Positions 16,439 to 25,278 of a DNA stretch of 64,000 bases are shown here, in pieces. Below the pieces are notes generated by a model. It worked only from the letters and a program-made list of their open reading frames with translations. It made no database searches and was not told where the DNA came from. Origin of the DNA: Variovorax ginsengisoli (GTDB taxonomy: Bacteria; Pseudomonadota; Gammaproteobacteria; Burkholderiales; Burkholderiaceae_C); contig NZ_JAUSRO010000010.1 in assembly GCF_030811835.1 (NCBI RefSeq), positions 1-64,000 on the forward strand, written 5' to 3'. Numbering within the stretch: position 1 is the stretch's first letter; every line of letters starts with the position of its first letter. A program made the position numbers and the translations under genes.

Positions 16439-17473
16439 TCAGCGCGGCAGGCTGTCCGGCAGGCCGCCGCGCCGGTACTCGCCCGGTGCGACGCCGGTCC
16501 ATCCTTTGAACGCGCGATGGAAGGTGCTGGCCTCGGAGAAGCCCAGGCGGTTGGCGATCTCCAGGACCGACAGCTCCGACCGGGCGAGGTACTCGATGGC
16601 CGCATCGCGGCGCAGATCGTCCTTGATGCCCTGGAAGGTGTAGCCCTCCTTCTGCAGATGTCGCCGCAGCGTCTGCGGCGACATCGCCAGCGCCTGGCCG
16701 ACGACTTCCAGTGGTGGCAGTTCCCGATCCAGCTGCAGCTTGAGCAGGGCGCGGATGCGCTCGTTGAGCCGCGCCGGATCGCGGTAGCTCACGAGCAGGT
16801 TGGCCGGCGCCTGCCGCAGGAATTCCTTGAGTGCCTGTGCGTCGCGCACCACCGGCAGGTCGAGCCAGCGCGCATCGAAGCTGTAGCCGGCATGGCGCTC
16901 ACCGTGGTGGAGCGGCGCATGGAACATGCGTGGGACATCCCCGCCGCTGTTCGACGGCCCGTCGGGGAACTGCACGTGCTGCAGCGTGACGCGGCGCCCC
17001 ACGAGCCACGACATCAACCCGAAGCTGAGGAAGGTGAAGCTGCGCATCGCATAGTGCAGCGAGCCGCTGGCAGCCACATGGGCCGCGAGGTGCACGTGCG
17101 CCACGTCGCCCGATACCTTGAGGTGCGGCGAGAAGTCGCTCAGGACCAGGCGATAGAAACCGAAGCCGGTGGCCAGGGCCTCGCGCAGTGAGCTGGCGCG
17201 AAGCAGCGTCCTGCAGCAGTAAGCAAAGCTGCCAACCGGCACCGGCCGCGCGCACAGGCCCCAGAACTCATCGCGCAGGGCGCGGCGCAGCGACAGCAGC
17301 AGCGCGGCGTACTGGGCCAACGTGACGCGCGACGAGGCCGACGCCAGCAGTGACGCTGGAATCTGCGAGCGCCGCAGGATGGCTTCAATGTCGCATCCGC
17401 GTGCGCGCGCACCCCGCAGCGTCTGGTCGACCTGGAAGATCTCGATGGTGTGGCGCGTCGGTGCGGAATCCAT
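16439..17473 (-). CDS. AraC-family transcriptional regulator (OruR/ArgR-like, AraC-binding-domain type)
   Basis: The protein has an N-terminal ligand-binding domain of the Arabinose_bd type (LRGARARGCDIEAILRRSQIP, then FWGLCARPVPVGSFAYCCRTLL). The C-terminal double helix-turn-helix includes ALAMSPQTLRRHLQKEGYTF and LSVLEIANRLGFSEASTFHRAFKGWTG. Such regulators often activate catabolic operons for aromatic or fatty acids. ATG 17473 (344 aa) was chosen; ATG 17512 and GTG 17524 are alternatives, and none has a good Shine-Dalgarno. It is divergent from the HMGCS/DUF35-thiolase operon at 17798, which is therefore the likeliest target; the 273-bp gap between them has no site of the TetR-type families seen elsewhere. 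Confidence 0.9.
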   Translation of the reverse strand: MDSAPTRHTIEIFQVDQTLRGARARGCDIEAILRRSQIPASLLASASSRVTLAQYAALLLSLRRALRDEFWGLCARPVPVGSFAYCCRTLLRASSLREALATGFGFYRLVLSDFSPHLKVSGDVAHVHLAAHVAASGSLHYAMRSFTFLSFGLMSWLVGRRVTLQHVQFPDGPSNSGGDVPRMFHAPLHHGERHAGYSFDARWLDLPVVRDAQALKEFLRQAPANLLVSYRDPARLNERIRALLKLQLDRELPPLEVVGQALAMSPQTLRRHLQKEGYTFQGIKDDLRRDAAIEYLARSELSVLEIANRLGFSEASTFHRAFKGWTGVAPGEYRRGGLPDSLPR

Positions 17474-17797
17474 TGGGGCGATGCGATGGCGGCCAACCCG
17501 AAAGGGTGGCATCCGATTCTGCACCGCGACCGATGCTTGTCATGGCAGGGTCATCCCGCTCAGTGGACTTTTGCCGCATGCGTCGACCCACGTGCATTGC
17601 GCCTGTATGAGCGTTCCTGCCAAGCCATTGACGTGCCGCGCCATTGTCGAGTGCACGTTCGCGTCGCATCCTTGTCGGGTCGCTGAGGGGCGGGTCGAAA
17701 GACCGAACCAGAGCACTTGCAAAAAGGTGCAGACACGCGAATCGATTGACGGTCACCCAGCGGGTGCCCGACAGAGGCAAGCTCACAGGAGATACAC

Positions 17798-19282
17798 ATG
17801 ACAGAGATCGTCGGCGTCGTCGGATATGGCGGCTACGTCCCCCGGCTGAGGCTCAGCCGGCAGGCCGCCGCGCAGGCCAATGCCTGGTATGCACCCCAGT
17901 TCGCCAAGAGCGCGAAGGGCACGCGCGCCTTCGCCAACTGGGATGAAGACAGCATCACGATGGCGGTGGCCGCCGCCCGCGACTGCCTCGGCACGGACGA
18001 CGACCGCAGCCGCGTGGCCAGCGTGGTCCTGGCGTCGGGCACGCTGCCGTTTGCCGAGCGCCTGAACGCCGGCGTGGTGTGCGAAGCCTTGACGCTCGGT
18101 GAAGGTGTGCAGGCCTCCGACACGACCGGTTCGCAGCGCGCGGCGCTCTGCGCGCTGACGCAGGCCGTGGCCCAGGTGCGCGCGGGCAGTGGCGACGCCC
18201 TGGTGCTGGCTGCGGACAATCGCAAGACTCGCGCGGCCAGCTCGCAGGAGCTCGATTTCGGCGACGCCGCTGCGGCGGTGCTCATCGGCAAGGACCACGT
18301 GCTGGCGCAGTACCTGGGCGCTGGCACGGTGTCGGTCGACTTCGTCGACCACTTCCGTGCCGCGGGCGAGGACGTGGACTACGCCTGGGAAGAACGCTGG
18401 GTCCGCGACGAGGGCATCAGCAAGCTGGTGCCGCGTGCCGTCGCCGCGGCGCTGGCAGAGGCGAAGGTGAGTGCCGGGCAGATCGATCACTTCATCTTCC
18501 CGACGACCTTCCAGAAGATGGACCAGCAGCTTGCCAAGGCCTGCGGCATCCGGCCCGACGCGGTGGTCGATGCGCTGGGCGCCTCGGTGGGCGACACGGG
18601 CATCGCCCATGGCCTGTTGCTGCTCGCCCATCTGCTCGAGCGCGCAACGCCGGGGCAGCACATCCTGCTCGCGCAGTTCGGCAGCGGGGCGCAGGCGGTG
18701 GTCTTTCGGGTCACCGATGCGATCAAGACCTTCCGTCCGGCCAAGGGGGTCGGCGAGTGGATCCGGCGCGGTGCGGTGGAGACGGCGTACACCCGCTTCC
18801 TGTCCTTCAAGGACCAGCTGCAGCTCGAACGCGGCATGCGCGGCGAGCAGGACCGCAAGACTGCGCTGTCGACCGCGTACCGCCACCGCACGGCCATCCT
18901 CGGCCTGGTGGCCGGGCGCTGCGAGGTCACCGGCAGCGTGCACTTCCCGCCCTCGCGCATTTCTTACGACCCTGGCCAGCCGTTGCAGGACACGCAACGG
19001 TCGCACAAGCTGGCCGAGCGTCGCGCCACGGTGCTGAGCTGGTCGGCGGAGTACCTGTCATTCCACCGCGCGCCGCCCCATCGCTACGGGCAGGTGGACT
19101 TCGACGGCGGCGGCCGCATCCTGATGGAGTTCACCGACACGGCGGAGGGCGACATCGAGGCGGGTACGGCGGTCGAGATGACCTTCCGCATCAAGGACAT
19201 CGACGACCGGCGCGGCTATACGCGCTATTTCTGGAAAGCCACCCCGGTGCGGGCATCGGCACCCAACGAAGGATCGGAGTAA
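17798..19282 (+). CDS. HMG-CoA-synthase-like (thiolase-fold) protein fused to C-terminal DUF35/OB domain
   Basis: This is a 494-residue protein. Residues 1-330 have the KAS III/HMG-CoA synthase fold (VGVVGYGGYVPRLRLS and DEDSITMAVAAARDCL). Residues 355-485 are a DUF35 OB-fold domain (VHFPPSRISYDPGQP, then HRYGQVDFDGGGRILMEFTD). At the position of the HMGCS nucleophile the sequence reads ASDTTGSQRAAL, so the Cys appears replaced by Gln113; the DUF35 zinc ribbon is degenerate, with a single Cys left. Loss of the Cys argues against acyl-enzyme condensation. Known relatives are archaeal HMGCS-thiolase-DUF35 complexes, BbsAB and the steroid Ltp2-ChsH2 aldolase. The thiolase gene starts 3 bp later, so a stable complex is likely. 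ATG 17798 follows CACAGGAGAT. Confidence 0.85.
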   Translation: MTEIVGVVGYGGYVPRLRLSRQAAAQANAWYAPQFAKSAKGTRAFANWDEDSITMAVAAARDCLGTDDDRSRVASVVLASGTLPFAERLNAGVVCEALTLGEGVQASDTTGSQRAALCALTQAVAQVRAGSGDALVLAADNRKTRAASSQELDFGDAAAAVLIGKDHVLAQYLGAGTVSVDFVDHFRAAGEDVDYAWEERWVRDEGISKLVPRAVAAALAEAKVSAGQIDHFIFPTTFQKMDQQLAKACGIRPDAVVDALGASVGDTGIAHGLLLLAHLLERATPGQHILLAQFGSGAQAVVFRVTDAIKTFRPAKGVGEWIRRGAVETAYTRFLSFKDQLQLERGMRGEQDRKTALSTAYRHRTAILGLVAGRCEVTGSVHFPPSRISYDPGQPLQDTQRSHKLAERRATVLSWSAEYLSFHRAPPHRYGQVDFDGGGRILMEFTDTAEGDIEAGTAVEMTFRIKDIDDRRGYTRYFWKATPVRASAPNEGSE

Positions 19283-19284
19283 TC

Positions 19285-20487
19285 ATGGCCGCAGGTATCA
19301 GAGACAAGGTCGCCATCCTCGGGATGGGCTGCAGCAAGTTCGGCGAGCGCTGGGACGCGAGCCCGGAAGACCTGATGGTCGAGGCCTACAACGAGGCCAT
19401 GGCCGACGCCGGCATCGTGCCCGAGCAGCTCGACGCCGCCTGGTTCTCAACGCACATGGACGACGTGGGCACGGGCCGCGGCGGCACGCCGATGGGCATC
19501 GCGCTGCGCCTGCCCGACATCGGCGTGACCCGCGTGGAGAACTTCTGCGCCGGCGGTTCGGAAGCCATCCGCGCGGCGGCCTACGCGGTGGCCGCTGGCG
19601 CCTGCGATATCGCCATCGCTCTCGGTGTCGAGAAGCTCAAGGACACCGGCTATGGCGGGCTGCCGGTCGCGACGGTCGGCACCTACATTCCGCAGTGGTA
19701 CCCCAACGCGGTGGCGCCTGCCAACTTCGCTCAACTGGCGTCGGCCTACCGCAGCAAGCATGGCGTGGACGCCGCACTGCTCAAGCGCGCCATCGCGCAC
19801 GTCTCGGTCAAGAGCCATGCCAACGGCGCGAAGAACCCGAAGGCGCACTTCCAGAAGGCCGTCAGCGAGGAGACGGTGCTCCACGCGCCGATCATCGCCG
19901 AGCCATTGGGGCTGTTCGATTGCGCAGGCGTCTCCGATGGGGCCGCCGCGGTCATCGTCACCACGCCGGAGATCGCGCGTCGCCTGGGCAAGCGCGACCT
20001 GGTGACCTTCAAGGCGCTGCAGATCGTGACCTCCAACGGGTGGGAGCTGCAGTCGAACCAGTGGGACGGCAGTTACGTCCACACGGCGCGCGTCGCGGCC
20101 CGGCGTGCGTATGCGGAAGCAGGCATCACGAAGCCGCGCGAGCAGGTCAGCATGACCGAGGTCCACGACTGCTTTTCCATTACCGAACTGGTCACCATGG
20201 AAGATCTGGGCCTGTCGGACGTCGGCGGTGCCGTGCACGATGTGCTCGATGGCGTCTTCGATGCCGACGGCCGGATTCCCTGCCAGATCGACGGCGGCCT
20301 CAAGTGCTTCGGCCATCCCATCGGCGCCAGCGGCATCCGCATGCTCTACGAGATGTACCTGCAGCTGCAGGGCCGTGCCGGCCCGCGCCAGTTGAGCAAC
20401 CCGACGATCGGACTGACGCACAACCTGGGCGGGCAGCCGTCGCAGAACGTCTGCTCGGTGTCCATCGTCGGTCTCGAGGGCGCATGA
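19285..20487 (+). CDS. Thiolase family protein (SCP2/BbsB-like acyl-CoA thiolase)
   Basis: This is a 400-residue thiolase. The acylated Cys is in RVENFCAGGSEA (about C89), the HDCFSITELV block is typical of the SCP2/lipid-transfer group, and KCFGHPIGASGIRM carries the catalytic His. It differs from FadA-type thiolases (GGGMG ending) and is nearer to SCPx or BbsB. It starts 3 bp after the HMGCS-like/DUF35 gene and is expected to form a complex with it; thiolases of this group depend on a DUF35 partner in BbsAB and archaeal HMGCS complexes. The probable step is thiolytic or retro-aldol cleavage of a branched or aryl beta-oxoacyl-CoA. Confidence 0.9.
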   Translation: MAAGIRDKVAILGMGCSKFGERWDASPEDLMVEAYNEAMADAGIVPEQLDAAWFSTHMDDVGTGRGGTPMGIALRLPDIGVTRVENFCAGGSEAIRAAAYAVAAGACDIAIALGVEKLKDTGYGGLPVATVGTYIPQWYPNAVAPANFAQLASAYRSKHGVDAALLKRAIAHVSVKSHANGAKNPKAHFQKAVSEETVLHAPIIAEPLGLFDCAGVSDGAAAVIVTTPEIARRLGKRDLVTFKALQIVTSNGWELQSNQWDGSYVHTARVAARRAYAEAGITKPREQVSMTEVHDCFSITELVTMEDLGLSDVGGAVHDVLDGVFDADGRIPCQIDGGLKCFGHPIGASGIRMLYEMYLQLQGRAGPRQLSNPTIGLTHNLGGQPSQNVCSVSIVGLEGA

Positions 20488-20524
20488 AGATGCATCGCCT
20501 ATCGACACAAGGGGAGTGCCGGCC

Positions 20525-22084
20525 ATGACAGTGAGCCTCACGCAATGCCTGCACCGCGCGGTGCAGCAAAACCCCGAGCGCATCGCCACCGTCTTCGGCG
20601 AACGGCGCCAGAGCTACCGGCAGTTGCATGCGCGGGTAGCACGGCTGGCGGGCACGCTGCGCGCGCTCGGCGTCCGCAAGGGCGACCGCGTCGGCATCCT
20701 GTCGCTCAATTCGGACCGCTACCTGGAGGTCTATCTCGCGGTGTTCTGGTTGGGTGCCGCGATCAATCCGGCCAACACCCGCTGGAGCGCGGCCGAGCTG
20801 GCCTATTCGTTCAACGACTGCGGCACCACGCTGCTGCTGATCGACGATGCGCATCTGCCGCTGATGGACGCGATCCGCGCCGATTCCGACACCCTGCGCC
20901 ACGTGATCTACCTGGGCGACGGCATCTGCCCTGCAGCGATGCACGACTACGAAGCGCTGGTGGCCGGTGCGCAGCCGGTGGAAGACCTCCGAGCGTCGGG
21001 GAGCGACCTGGCCAGCGTGTTCTACACGGGAGGCACCACCGGTTTTCCGAAGGGTGTGATGCTGTCGCATGAGAGCCTCATGGGGGCTGTGCTCAACCGG
21101 CTGGCACTGGGCTACCCGGTCGGGCCGGTCTACCTGCATGCGGCGCCGATCTTCCACCTGGCGGGGGCGATGGGTGTGCTCTGGCAGTTCATGGCGGGCG
21201 GCACGCACGTGCTGATCCCTTCTTTCTCAGCGGCAGCCTTCATGCAGGCGGTGGCGCGCGAGCGCGTCACCGACACCCTGCTGGTGCCGACGATGATTCA
21301 GATGGTGCTGGACCACCCGGACTTCCGCCGCGACGAGCTCGCCAGCCTGCGCTTCCTGGTGTATGGCGCCTCACCGATCACCGAGACCCTGCTCGATCGC
21401 ACGACGGCGGCGTTTCCCGACCTGACGCTGATGCAAGGCTACGGCATGACCGAGCTGGCGGGTTGCGTGAGCTACCTGCCGCCCCGGTACCACACGGCCG
21501 AAGGGCGCCGGCTGGGCAAGCTGCGCTCGGCCGGCAGGGCGGCCGCCATGGCGGAGATCAAGATCGTGGGCGACGATGGCATCGAACTGCCGCGCGGCCA
21601 GGTCGGCGAGATCGCGGCGCGCGGCATGTCGGCCATGCTGGGCTACTGGAACAAGCCCGACGAAACCGCGAAGACGCTGCGTGACGGCTGGGTGCATTCC
21701 GGTGATGGTGCCTACATGGACGAGGAGGGCTTCATCTTCATCGTGGACCGCATCAAGGACATGATCGTCAGCGGCGGCGAGAACGTCTACTCGGCAGAGG
21801 TGGAGAACGCCATCCTCAAGCACCCGGCGGTCGCCTCGTGCGCGGTCATCGGCATCCCGAGCGCCAAGTGGGGCGAGTCGGTGCACGCGGTGGTGGTGCC
21901 GAAGCCCGGTATGGCGGTGGTTGAGGCCGAACTGATCGCGCACTGCAAGACGCTGATCGCCAGCTACAAGTGCCCGCGCAGCGTCGAGTCGCGTGCCGAA
22001 CTGCCGCTGTCGGGCGCCGGAAAGATCCTGAAAAACAAGCTGCGCGAGCCGCACTGGGAAAACCAGGGAAGGCGGGTGGCATGA
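20525..22084 (+). CDS. Acyl-CoA ligase (AMP-forming, long-chain/aryl acid type)
   Basis: This 519-residue ANL-family enzyme has the P-loop YTGGTTGFPKGVM (Gly in place of the common Ser), the core GYGMTE, the hinge DRIKDMIVSGGENVYSAEVE and the C-terminal catalytic Lys in LSGAGKILKNKL. It activates a carboxylic acid to its CoA thioester via an acyl-adenylate. The gene at 51988 is a clear paralogue, sharing the TGGTTG variant and the C-terminal KLREPHW/KLREAHW end. The ATG is preceded by GGGGAG. It overlaps the downstream crotonase gene (ATGA), so it belongs to the operon starting at 17798. Confidence 0.93.
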   Translation: MTVSLTQCLHRAVQQNPERIATVFGERRQSYRQLHARVARLAGTLRALGVRKGDRVGILSLNSDRYLEVYLAVFWLGAAINPANTRWSAAELAYSFNDCGTTLLLIDDAHLPLMDAIRADSDTLRHVIYLGDGICPAAMHDYEALVAGAQPVEDLRASGSDLASVFYTGGTTGFPKGVMLSHESLMGAVLNRLALGYPVGPVYLHAAPIFHLAGAMGVLWQFMAGGTHVLIPSFSAAAFMQAVARERVTDTLLVPTMIQMVLDHPDFRRDELASLRFLVYGASPITETLLDRTTAAFPDLTLMQGYGMTELAGCVSYLPPRYHTAEGRRLGKLRSAGRAAAMAEIKIVGDDGIELPRGQVGEIAARGMSAMLGYWNKPDETAKTLRDGWVHSGDGAYMDEEGFIFIVDRIKDMIVSGGENVYSAEVENAILKHPAVASCAVIGIPSAKWGESVHAVVVPKPGMAVVEAELIAHCKTLIASYKCPRSVESRAELPLSGAGKILKNKLREPHWENQGRRVA

Positions 22085-22890
22085 ACCAGGCAGAACCATC
22101 CCGGCAGGTCGTCCTGCTGGACCGCCCCGCGGCGCATGTCGCGCGCCTGCGCATCAACCGGCCGGAGAAGCGCAACGCGATCGACCATGGTGTGCGGCAG
22201 GCGATGACCGAAGCGCTCGCCGTGGCGCTGGCCGACCCGGACACGCGCGCATTGGTGATCGGCGGCGTCGACGGTGTGTTCTCTGCCGGTGGCGACGTGC
22301 CGAGCATGGTGGGCCTGGACGAGGCCGGTGCCCGCGCGCGCATGCAGCACATCCACGTGCTGTGCCGGCTGGTGGCCGATGCCCGGCTGCCGGTGGTGAG
22401 CGCGGTCGAAGGCATCGGCGCCGGCGCGGCCGTCGGTCTGGCGCTGCTGGGCGACGAGATCGTGGTGGGCGAGGGCACGAAGATCCTGTTCCCGTTCCTG
22501 AAGCTGGGGCTGGTGCCCGACTGGGGCCAGTTGCTCACGCTGCCGCGTCGGGTGGGCTTGCCCGCGGCGCGGCGCATCCTCACGTCAGGTGCACCCGTCA
22601 CCGGGTCGGAGGCCTTTCGCATCGGCCTGGCCGACGCGCTCGTGGCCGATGCCGAGGTGATGCCCACGGCCGTCAACCGCGCGGCCGAACTCGCCCGGCT
22701 GCCGCTGGGAGCGTTCGCCCGCATGAAAGACCGGCTCAACCAGGTGTCGGGCACGCTGGACGAAGAGCTGCAACGCGAGGAAGCGGACCAGGCGGTCTGC
22801 CTGCTCGGCACGGAATTCGTCGAGGGCTACGACGCCTACAAGAACAAGCGTGCCGCCGACTTCATCGGGCTGCCGGGGACCCGGTCATGA
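22081..22890 (+). CDS. Enoyl-CoA hydratase/isomerase family protein lacking the hydratase glutamates
   Basis: This is a 269-residue crotonase with LRINRPEKRNAIDHGVRQAM and the oxyanion segment FSAGGDVPSM. The hydratase Glu positions read AGAAVGLALLGDE and FLKLGLVPDWG, so both glutamates are missing and an Asp in VPDWG is present instead, as in enoyl-CoA isomerases. The next gene, a glutamate-containing hydratase, overlaps by 4 bp. The pair therefore looks like an isomerase plus hydratase acting in sequence. Confidence 0.88.
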   Translation: MNQAEPSRQVVLLDRPAAHVARLRINRPEKRNAIDHGVRQAMTEALAVALADPDTRALVIGGVDGVFSAGGDVPSMVGLDEAGARARMQHIHVLCRLVADARLPVVSAVEGIGAGAAVGLALLGDEIVVGEGTKILFPFLKLGLVPDWGQLLTLPRRVGLPAARRILTSGAPVTGSEAFRIGLADALVADAEVMPTAVNRAAELARLPLGAFARMKDRLNQVSGTLDEELQREEADQAVCLLGTEFVEGYDAYKNKRAADFIGLPGTRS

Positions 22891-23693
22891 GTGAGATTCG
22901 TGAGTCCATGGACGCCCTCGCGCCGGATGCGATCGTCGCGCTGCAGCGCGAGGGCGCGGTGGGCATCGTGCGGCTGAACCGCCCGGACAAGCGCAACGCC
23001 CTTGACCTGGCGATGCGGCGTGCCATCGCGCAGGCGGTGACCGAACTCGACCGCGACGACGACATCGGCGCTATCGTGATCACCGGCGGCGACACCGTGT
23101 TCGCAGCCGGCGCCGACCTCAATCTGCTGGTGGACCAAGGTGCGCAGGCGGTGGCCGACATCGACCTGGGCCAGTACTGGGCGCCGGTCGCGCGATGCGG
23201 CAAACCGGTGATCGCGGCGGTGCAGGGCCATGCCCTGGGCGCGGGATGCGAGCTGGCCATGATGTGCGACTTCATCGTGGCCGACCCGAGTGCGCGCTTC
23301 GGCCAGCCCGAGTTGGGCGTCGGCATCATGCCCGGCGCCGGCGGCACCCAGCGGCTGCTGCGTGCGGTGGGCCGGCCGGTGGCCAGCATGCTGCTGCTGA
23401 CGGGCGAGATGCTGACTGGCGAGCGCGCCTTCCAGCTGGGCCTGGTGGCCGACCTGGCCGAGCCGGGCGAGACGCTCGCGCGCGCCACGGCGCTGGCCCG
23501 CCGGGCCACGCGCATGCCGCCCAAGGCCGTGCGCGCCACCCGCCGTGTGCTGCTGCAGGGCGCGGACCTGCCGCTCGATGCCGCGCTTGCGCTGGAGAAC
23601 CGCGAGTTCCTGCTGCTGTTCGACACCGCCGACAAGCACGAAGGCATGCGCGCCTTCCTCGACAAGCGCAAGCCCGTGTTCACGGGCCGCTGA
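22887..23693 (+). CDS. Enoyl-CoA hydratase
   Basis: This 268-residue crotonase retains both catalytic glutamates of classical hydratases: ALGAGCELAMMCD (first Glu) and RFGQPELGVGIMPGAGGTQRL (second Glu). VRLNRPDKRNALDLAMR and the oxyanion loop TVFAAGADLNLL are also present. It should add water to a 2-enoyl-CoA. It overlaps the preceding isomerase-like gene by ATGA and lies 22 bp before the 3-hydroxyacyl-CoA dehydrogenase, which is the next enzyme in beta-oxidation. Confidence 0.93.
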   Translation: MSEIRESMDALAPDAIVALQREGAVGIVRLNRPDKRNALDLAMRRAIAQAVTELDRDDDIGAIVITGGDTVFAAGADLNLLVDQGAQAVADIDLGQYWAPVARCGKPVIAAVQGHALGAGCELAMMCDFIVADPSARFGQPELGVGIMPGAGGTQRLLRAVGRPVASMLLLTGEMLTGERAFQLGLVADLAEPGETLARATALARRATRMPPKAVRATRRVLLQGADLPLDAALALENREFLLLFDTADKHEGMRAFLDKRKPVFTGR

Positions 23694-23715
23694 ACGCCTC
23701 ACCAGGGATCGACCC

Positions 23716-25233
23716 ATGTCTTCTTCCACGCATCACACCATCGGCGTCGTCGGCGCCGGCACCATGGGCCGCGGCATCGTCCAGCTCTTCGTGCAGGCCG
23801 GGCACCGCATCTGCTGCTTCGACGCTGCCGACGGCGCGGCCGCCAAGGCCATCGACTTCGTCACCGACATGCTGCAGCGCCAGGTCGCCAAGGGGCGGCT
23901 CACCGGGCACGACGTCGAGCGCCTGCGCGCCCGCATGCAGGCAAGCACGCAGATGTCGGAGCTTGCTGACTGCGACATCGTCATCGAGGCCATCGTCGAG
24001 GACCTCGCGGTCAAGCAGCAGCTCTACCGCGCGCTCGAAGACGTGGTCGCGCCCACCGCCATCCTGGCGAGCAACACCTCGTCACTCACCGTGGCCGACA
24101 TCGCTGCCGCCTGCAGCCGGCCCGAGCGGGTGGCCGGGCTGCATTTCTTCAACCCGGTGCCGCTGATGAAAGTGGCGGAGGTCATCGCAGCCGTGCGCAC
24201 CTCGGCTGCGACCACCGAGACGCTGCGTGCATTGGTCGAGGGCGCCGGGCACCGCGCGGTCGTGACCGCCGACCAGCCGGGCTTCCTGGTCAACCATGCT
24301 GGGCGCGGGCTCTACACGGAAGGCCTGCGCATCGTCGAGGAGCAGGTTGCGTCTCCCGCCGAGGTGGACGACATCTTGCGCGAGGCCGCGGGCTTTCGCA
24401 TGGGGCCGTTCGAGCTGCTGGACCTGACGGGCCTGGACGTGTCGAGCAAGGTCATGGCCTCGATCTACGAGCAGTTCCAGCACGAGCCGCGCTTCCGCCC
24501 GTCGTCGCTGGTCGCACCGCGCGTGGCGGCCGGGCTGTTCGGGCGCAAAAGTGGCGCCGGCTGGTACGCGTACGACGGCGACCGCAAGCTGCGTGATGCG
24601 CCGCGTGCCGTTCCGCCCCTGCCGCCCGGCCTCACGGTGTGGGTGGACCCGGCGGCGTCGCAGCGGGAGTCGCTCATGGCGCTGGTCGAGGCGGCCGGCG
24701 CGAAGGTGGTGGACGAGCCGGGCGCGGACGCGCTGCTGGTCCTTCAGCCCTGGGGCATCGATGCGACCGCCGCGGCCGTGGCCCGGGGGCTCGACGCCAC
24801 CCGCTGCGTCGCGGTGGACCCGGCGCCGGGTCTGGGCCTGCACCGCACACTGATGCTGACGGTGGCGACGGCCCGTGGCATGCGCGACGCCGCGCTCGCG
24901 CTGTTCACCCATGACGGCGTGGCGGCCACGGTCATCGGCGACAGCCCTGGCTTCGTCGTGCAGCGCGTGCTCGCGACCATCGTGAACATCGCCTGCCATA
25001 TCGCGCAGCGCGGCATTGCGTCGGTGCCAGACATCGAGGATGCCGTGCGCCTGGGCCTGGGCTACCCGCAGGGTCCGCTGGCCTGGGGCGATGCGCTGGG
25101 CGGCGCGCGCGTGCTGGAGATCCTGCGCGCCATGCAGGCCGCGACCGGCGACCCGCGCTACCGGCCGAGCGCGTGGCTGGTGCGCCGGGTGAGCCTGGGC
25201 CTGTCGTTGCGCACGGCCGAGGCGAAACGCTGA
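23716..25233 (+). CDS. 3-hydroxyacyl-CoA dehydrogenase (PaaH-like, duplicated C-domain)
   Basis: This 505-residue protein begins with an NAD-binding Rossmann domain (GVVGAGTMGRGIVQLF), then LASNTSSLTV and LHFFNPVPLMKVAEV with the catalytic His. Two copies of the C-terminal 3HCDH domain follow, separated by a linker; the second starts near GDSPGFVVQRVLATIVN and contains GLGYPQGPLAWGD. This length and duplicated tail match PaaH/PaaC-type enzymes rather than the 280-residue type. It oxidises 3-hydroxyacyl-CoA to 3-oxoacyl-CoA, presumably the product of the preceding hydratase. Confidence 0.93.
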   Translation: MSSSTHHTIGVVGAGTMGRGIVQLFVQAGHRICCFDAADGAAAKAIDFVTDMLQRQVAKGRLTGHDVERLRARMQASTQMSELADCDIVIEAIVEDLAVKQQLYRALEDVVAPTAILASNTSSLTVADIAAACSRPERVAGLHFFNPVPLMKVAEVIAAVRTSAATTETLRALVEGAGHRAVVTADQPGFLVNHAGRGLYTEGLRIVEEQVASPAEVDDILREAAGFRMGPFELLDLTGLDVSSKVMASIYEQFQHEPRFRPSSLVAPRVAAGLFGRKSGAGWYAYDGDRKLRDAPRAVPPLPPGLTVWVDPAASQRESLMALVEAAGAKVVDEPGADALLVLQPWGIDATAAAVARGLDATRCVAVDPAPGLGLHRTLMLTVATARGMRDAALALFTHDGVAATVIGDSPGFVVQRVLATIVNIACHIAQRGIASVPDIEDAVRLGLGYPQGPLAWGDALGGARVLEILRAMQAATGDPRYRPSAWLVRRVSLGLSLRTAEAKR

Positions 25234-25278
25234 AAAGAACACCACCGATCCATTCCCATACCGCATCAAGGAGACACC

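Noticed and set aside
17525-17797. Search for first- or second-family operators in the AraC/HMGCS gap
   Set aside because: Fragments such as GAAAGACCGAAC occur but no inverted partner is present, so no site is claimed.
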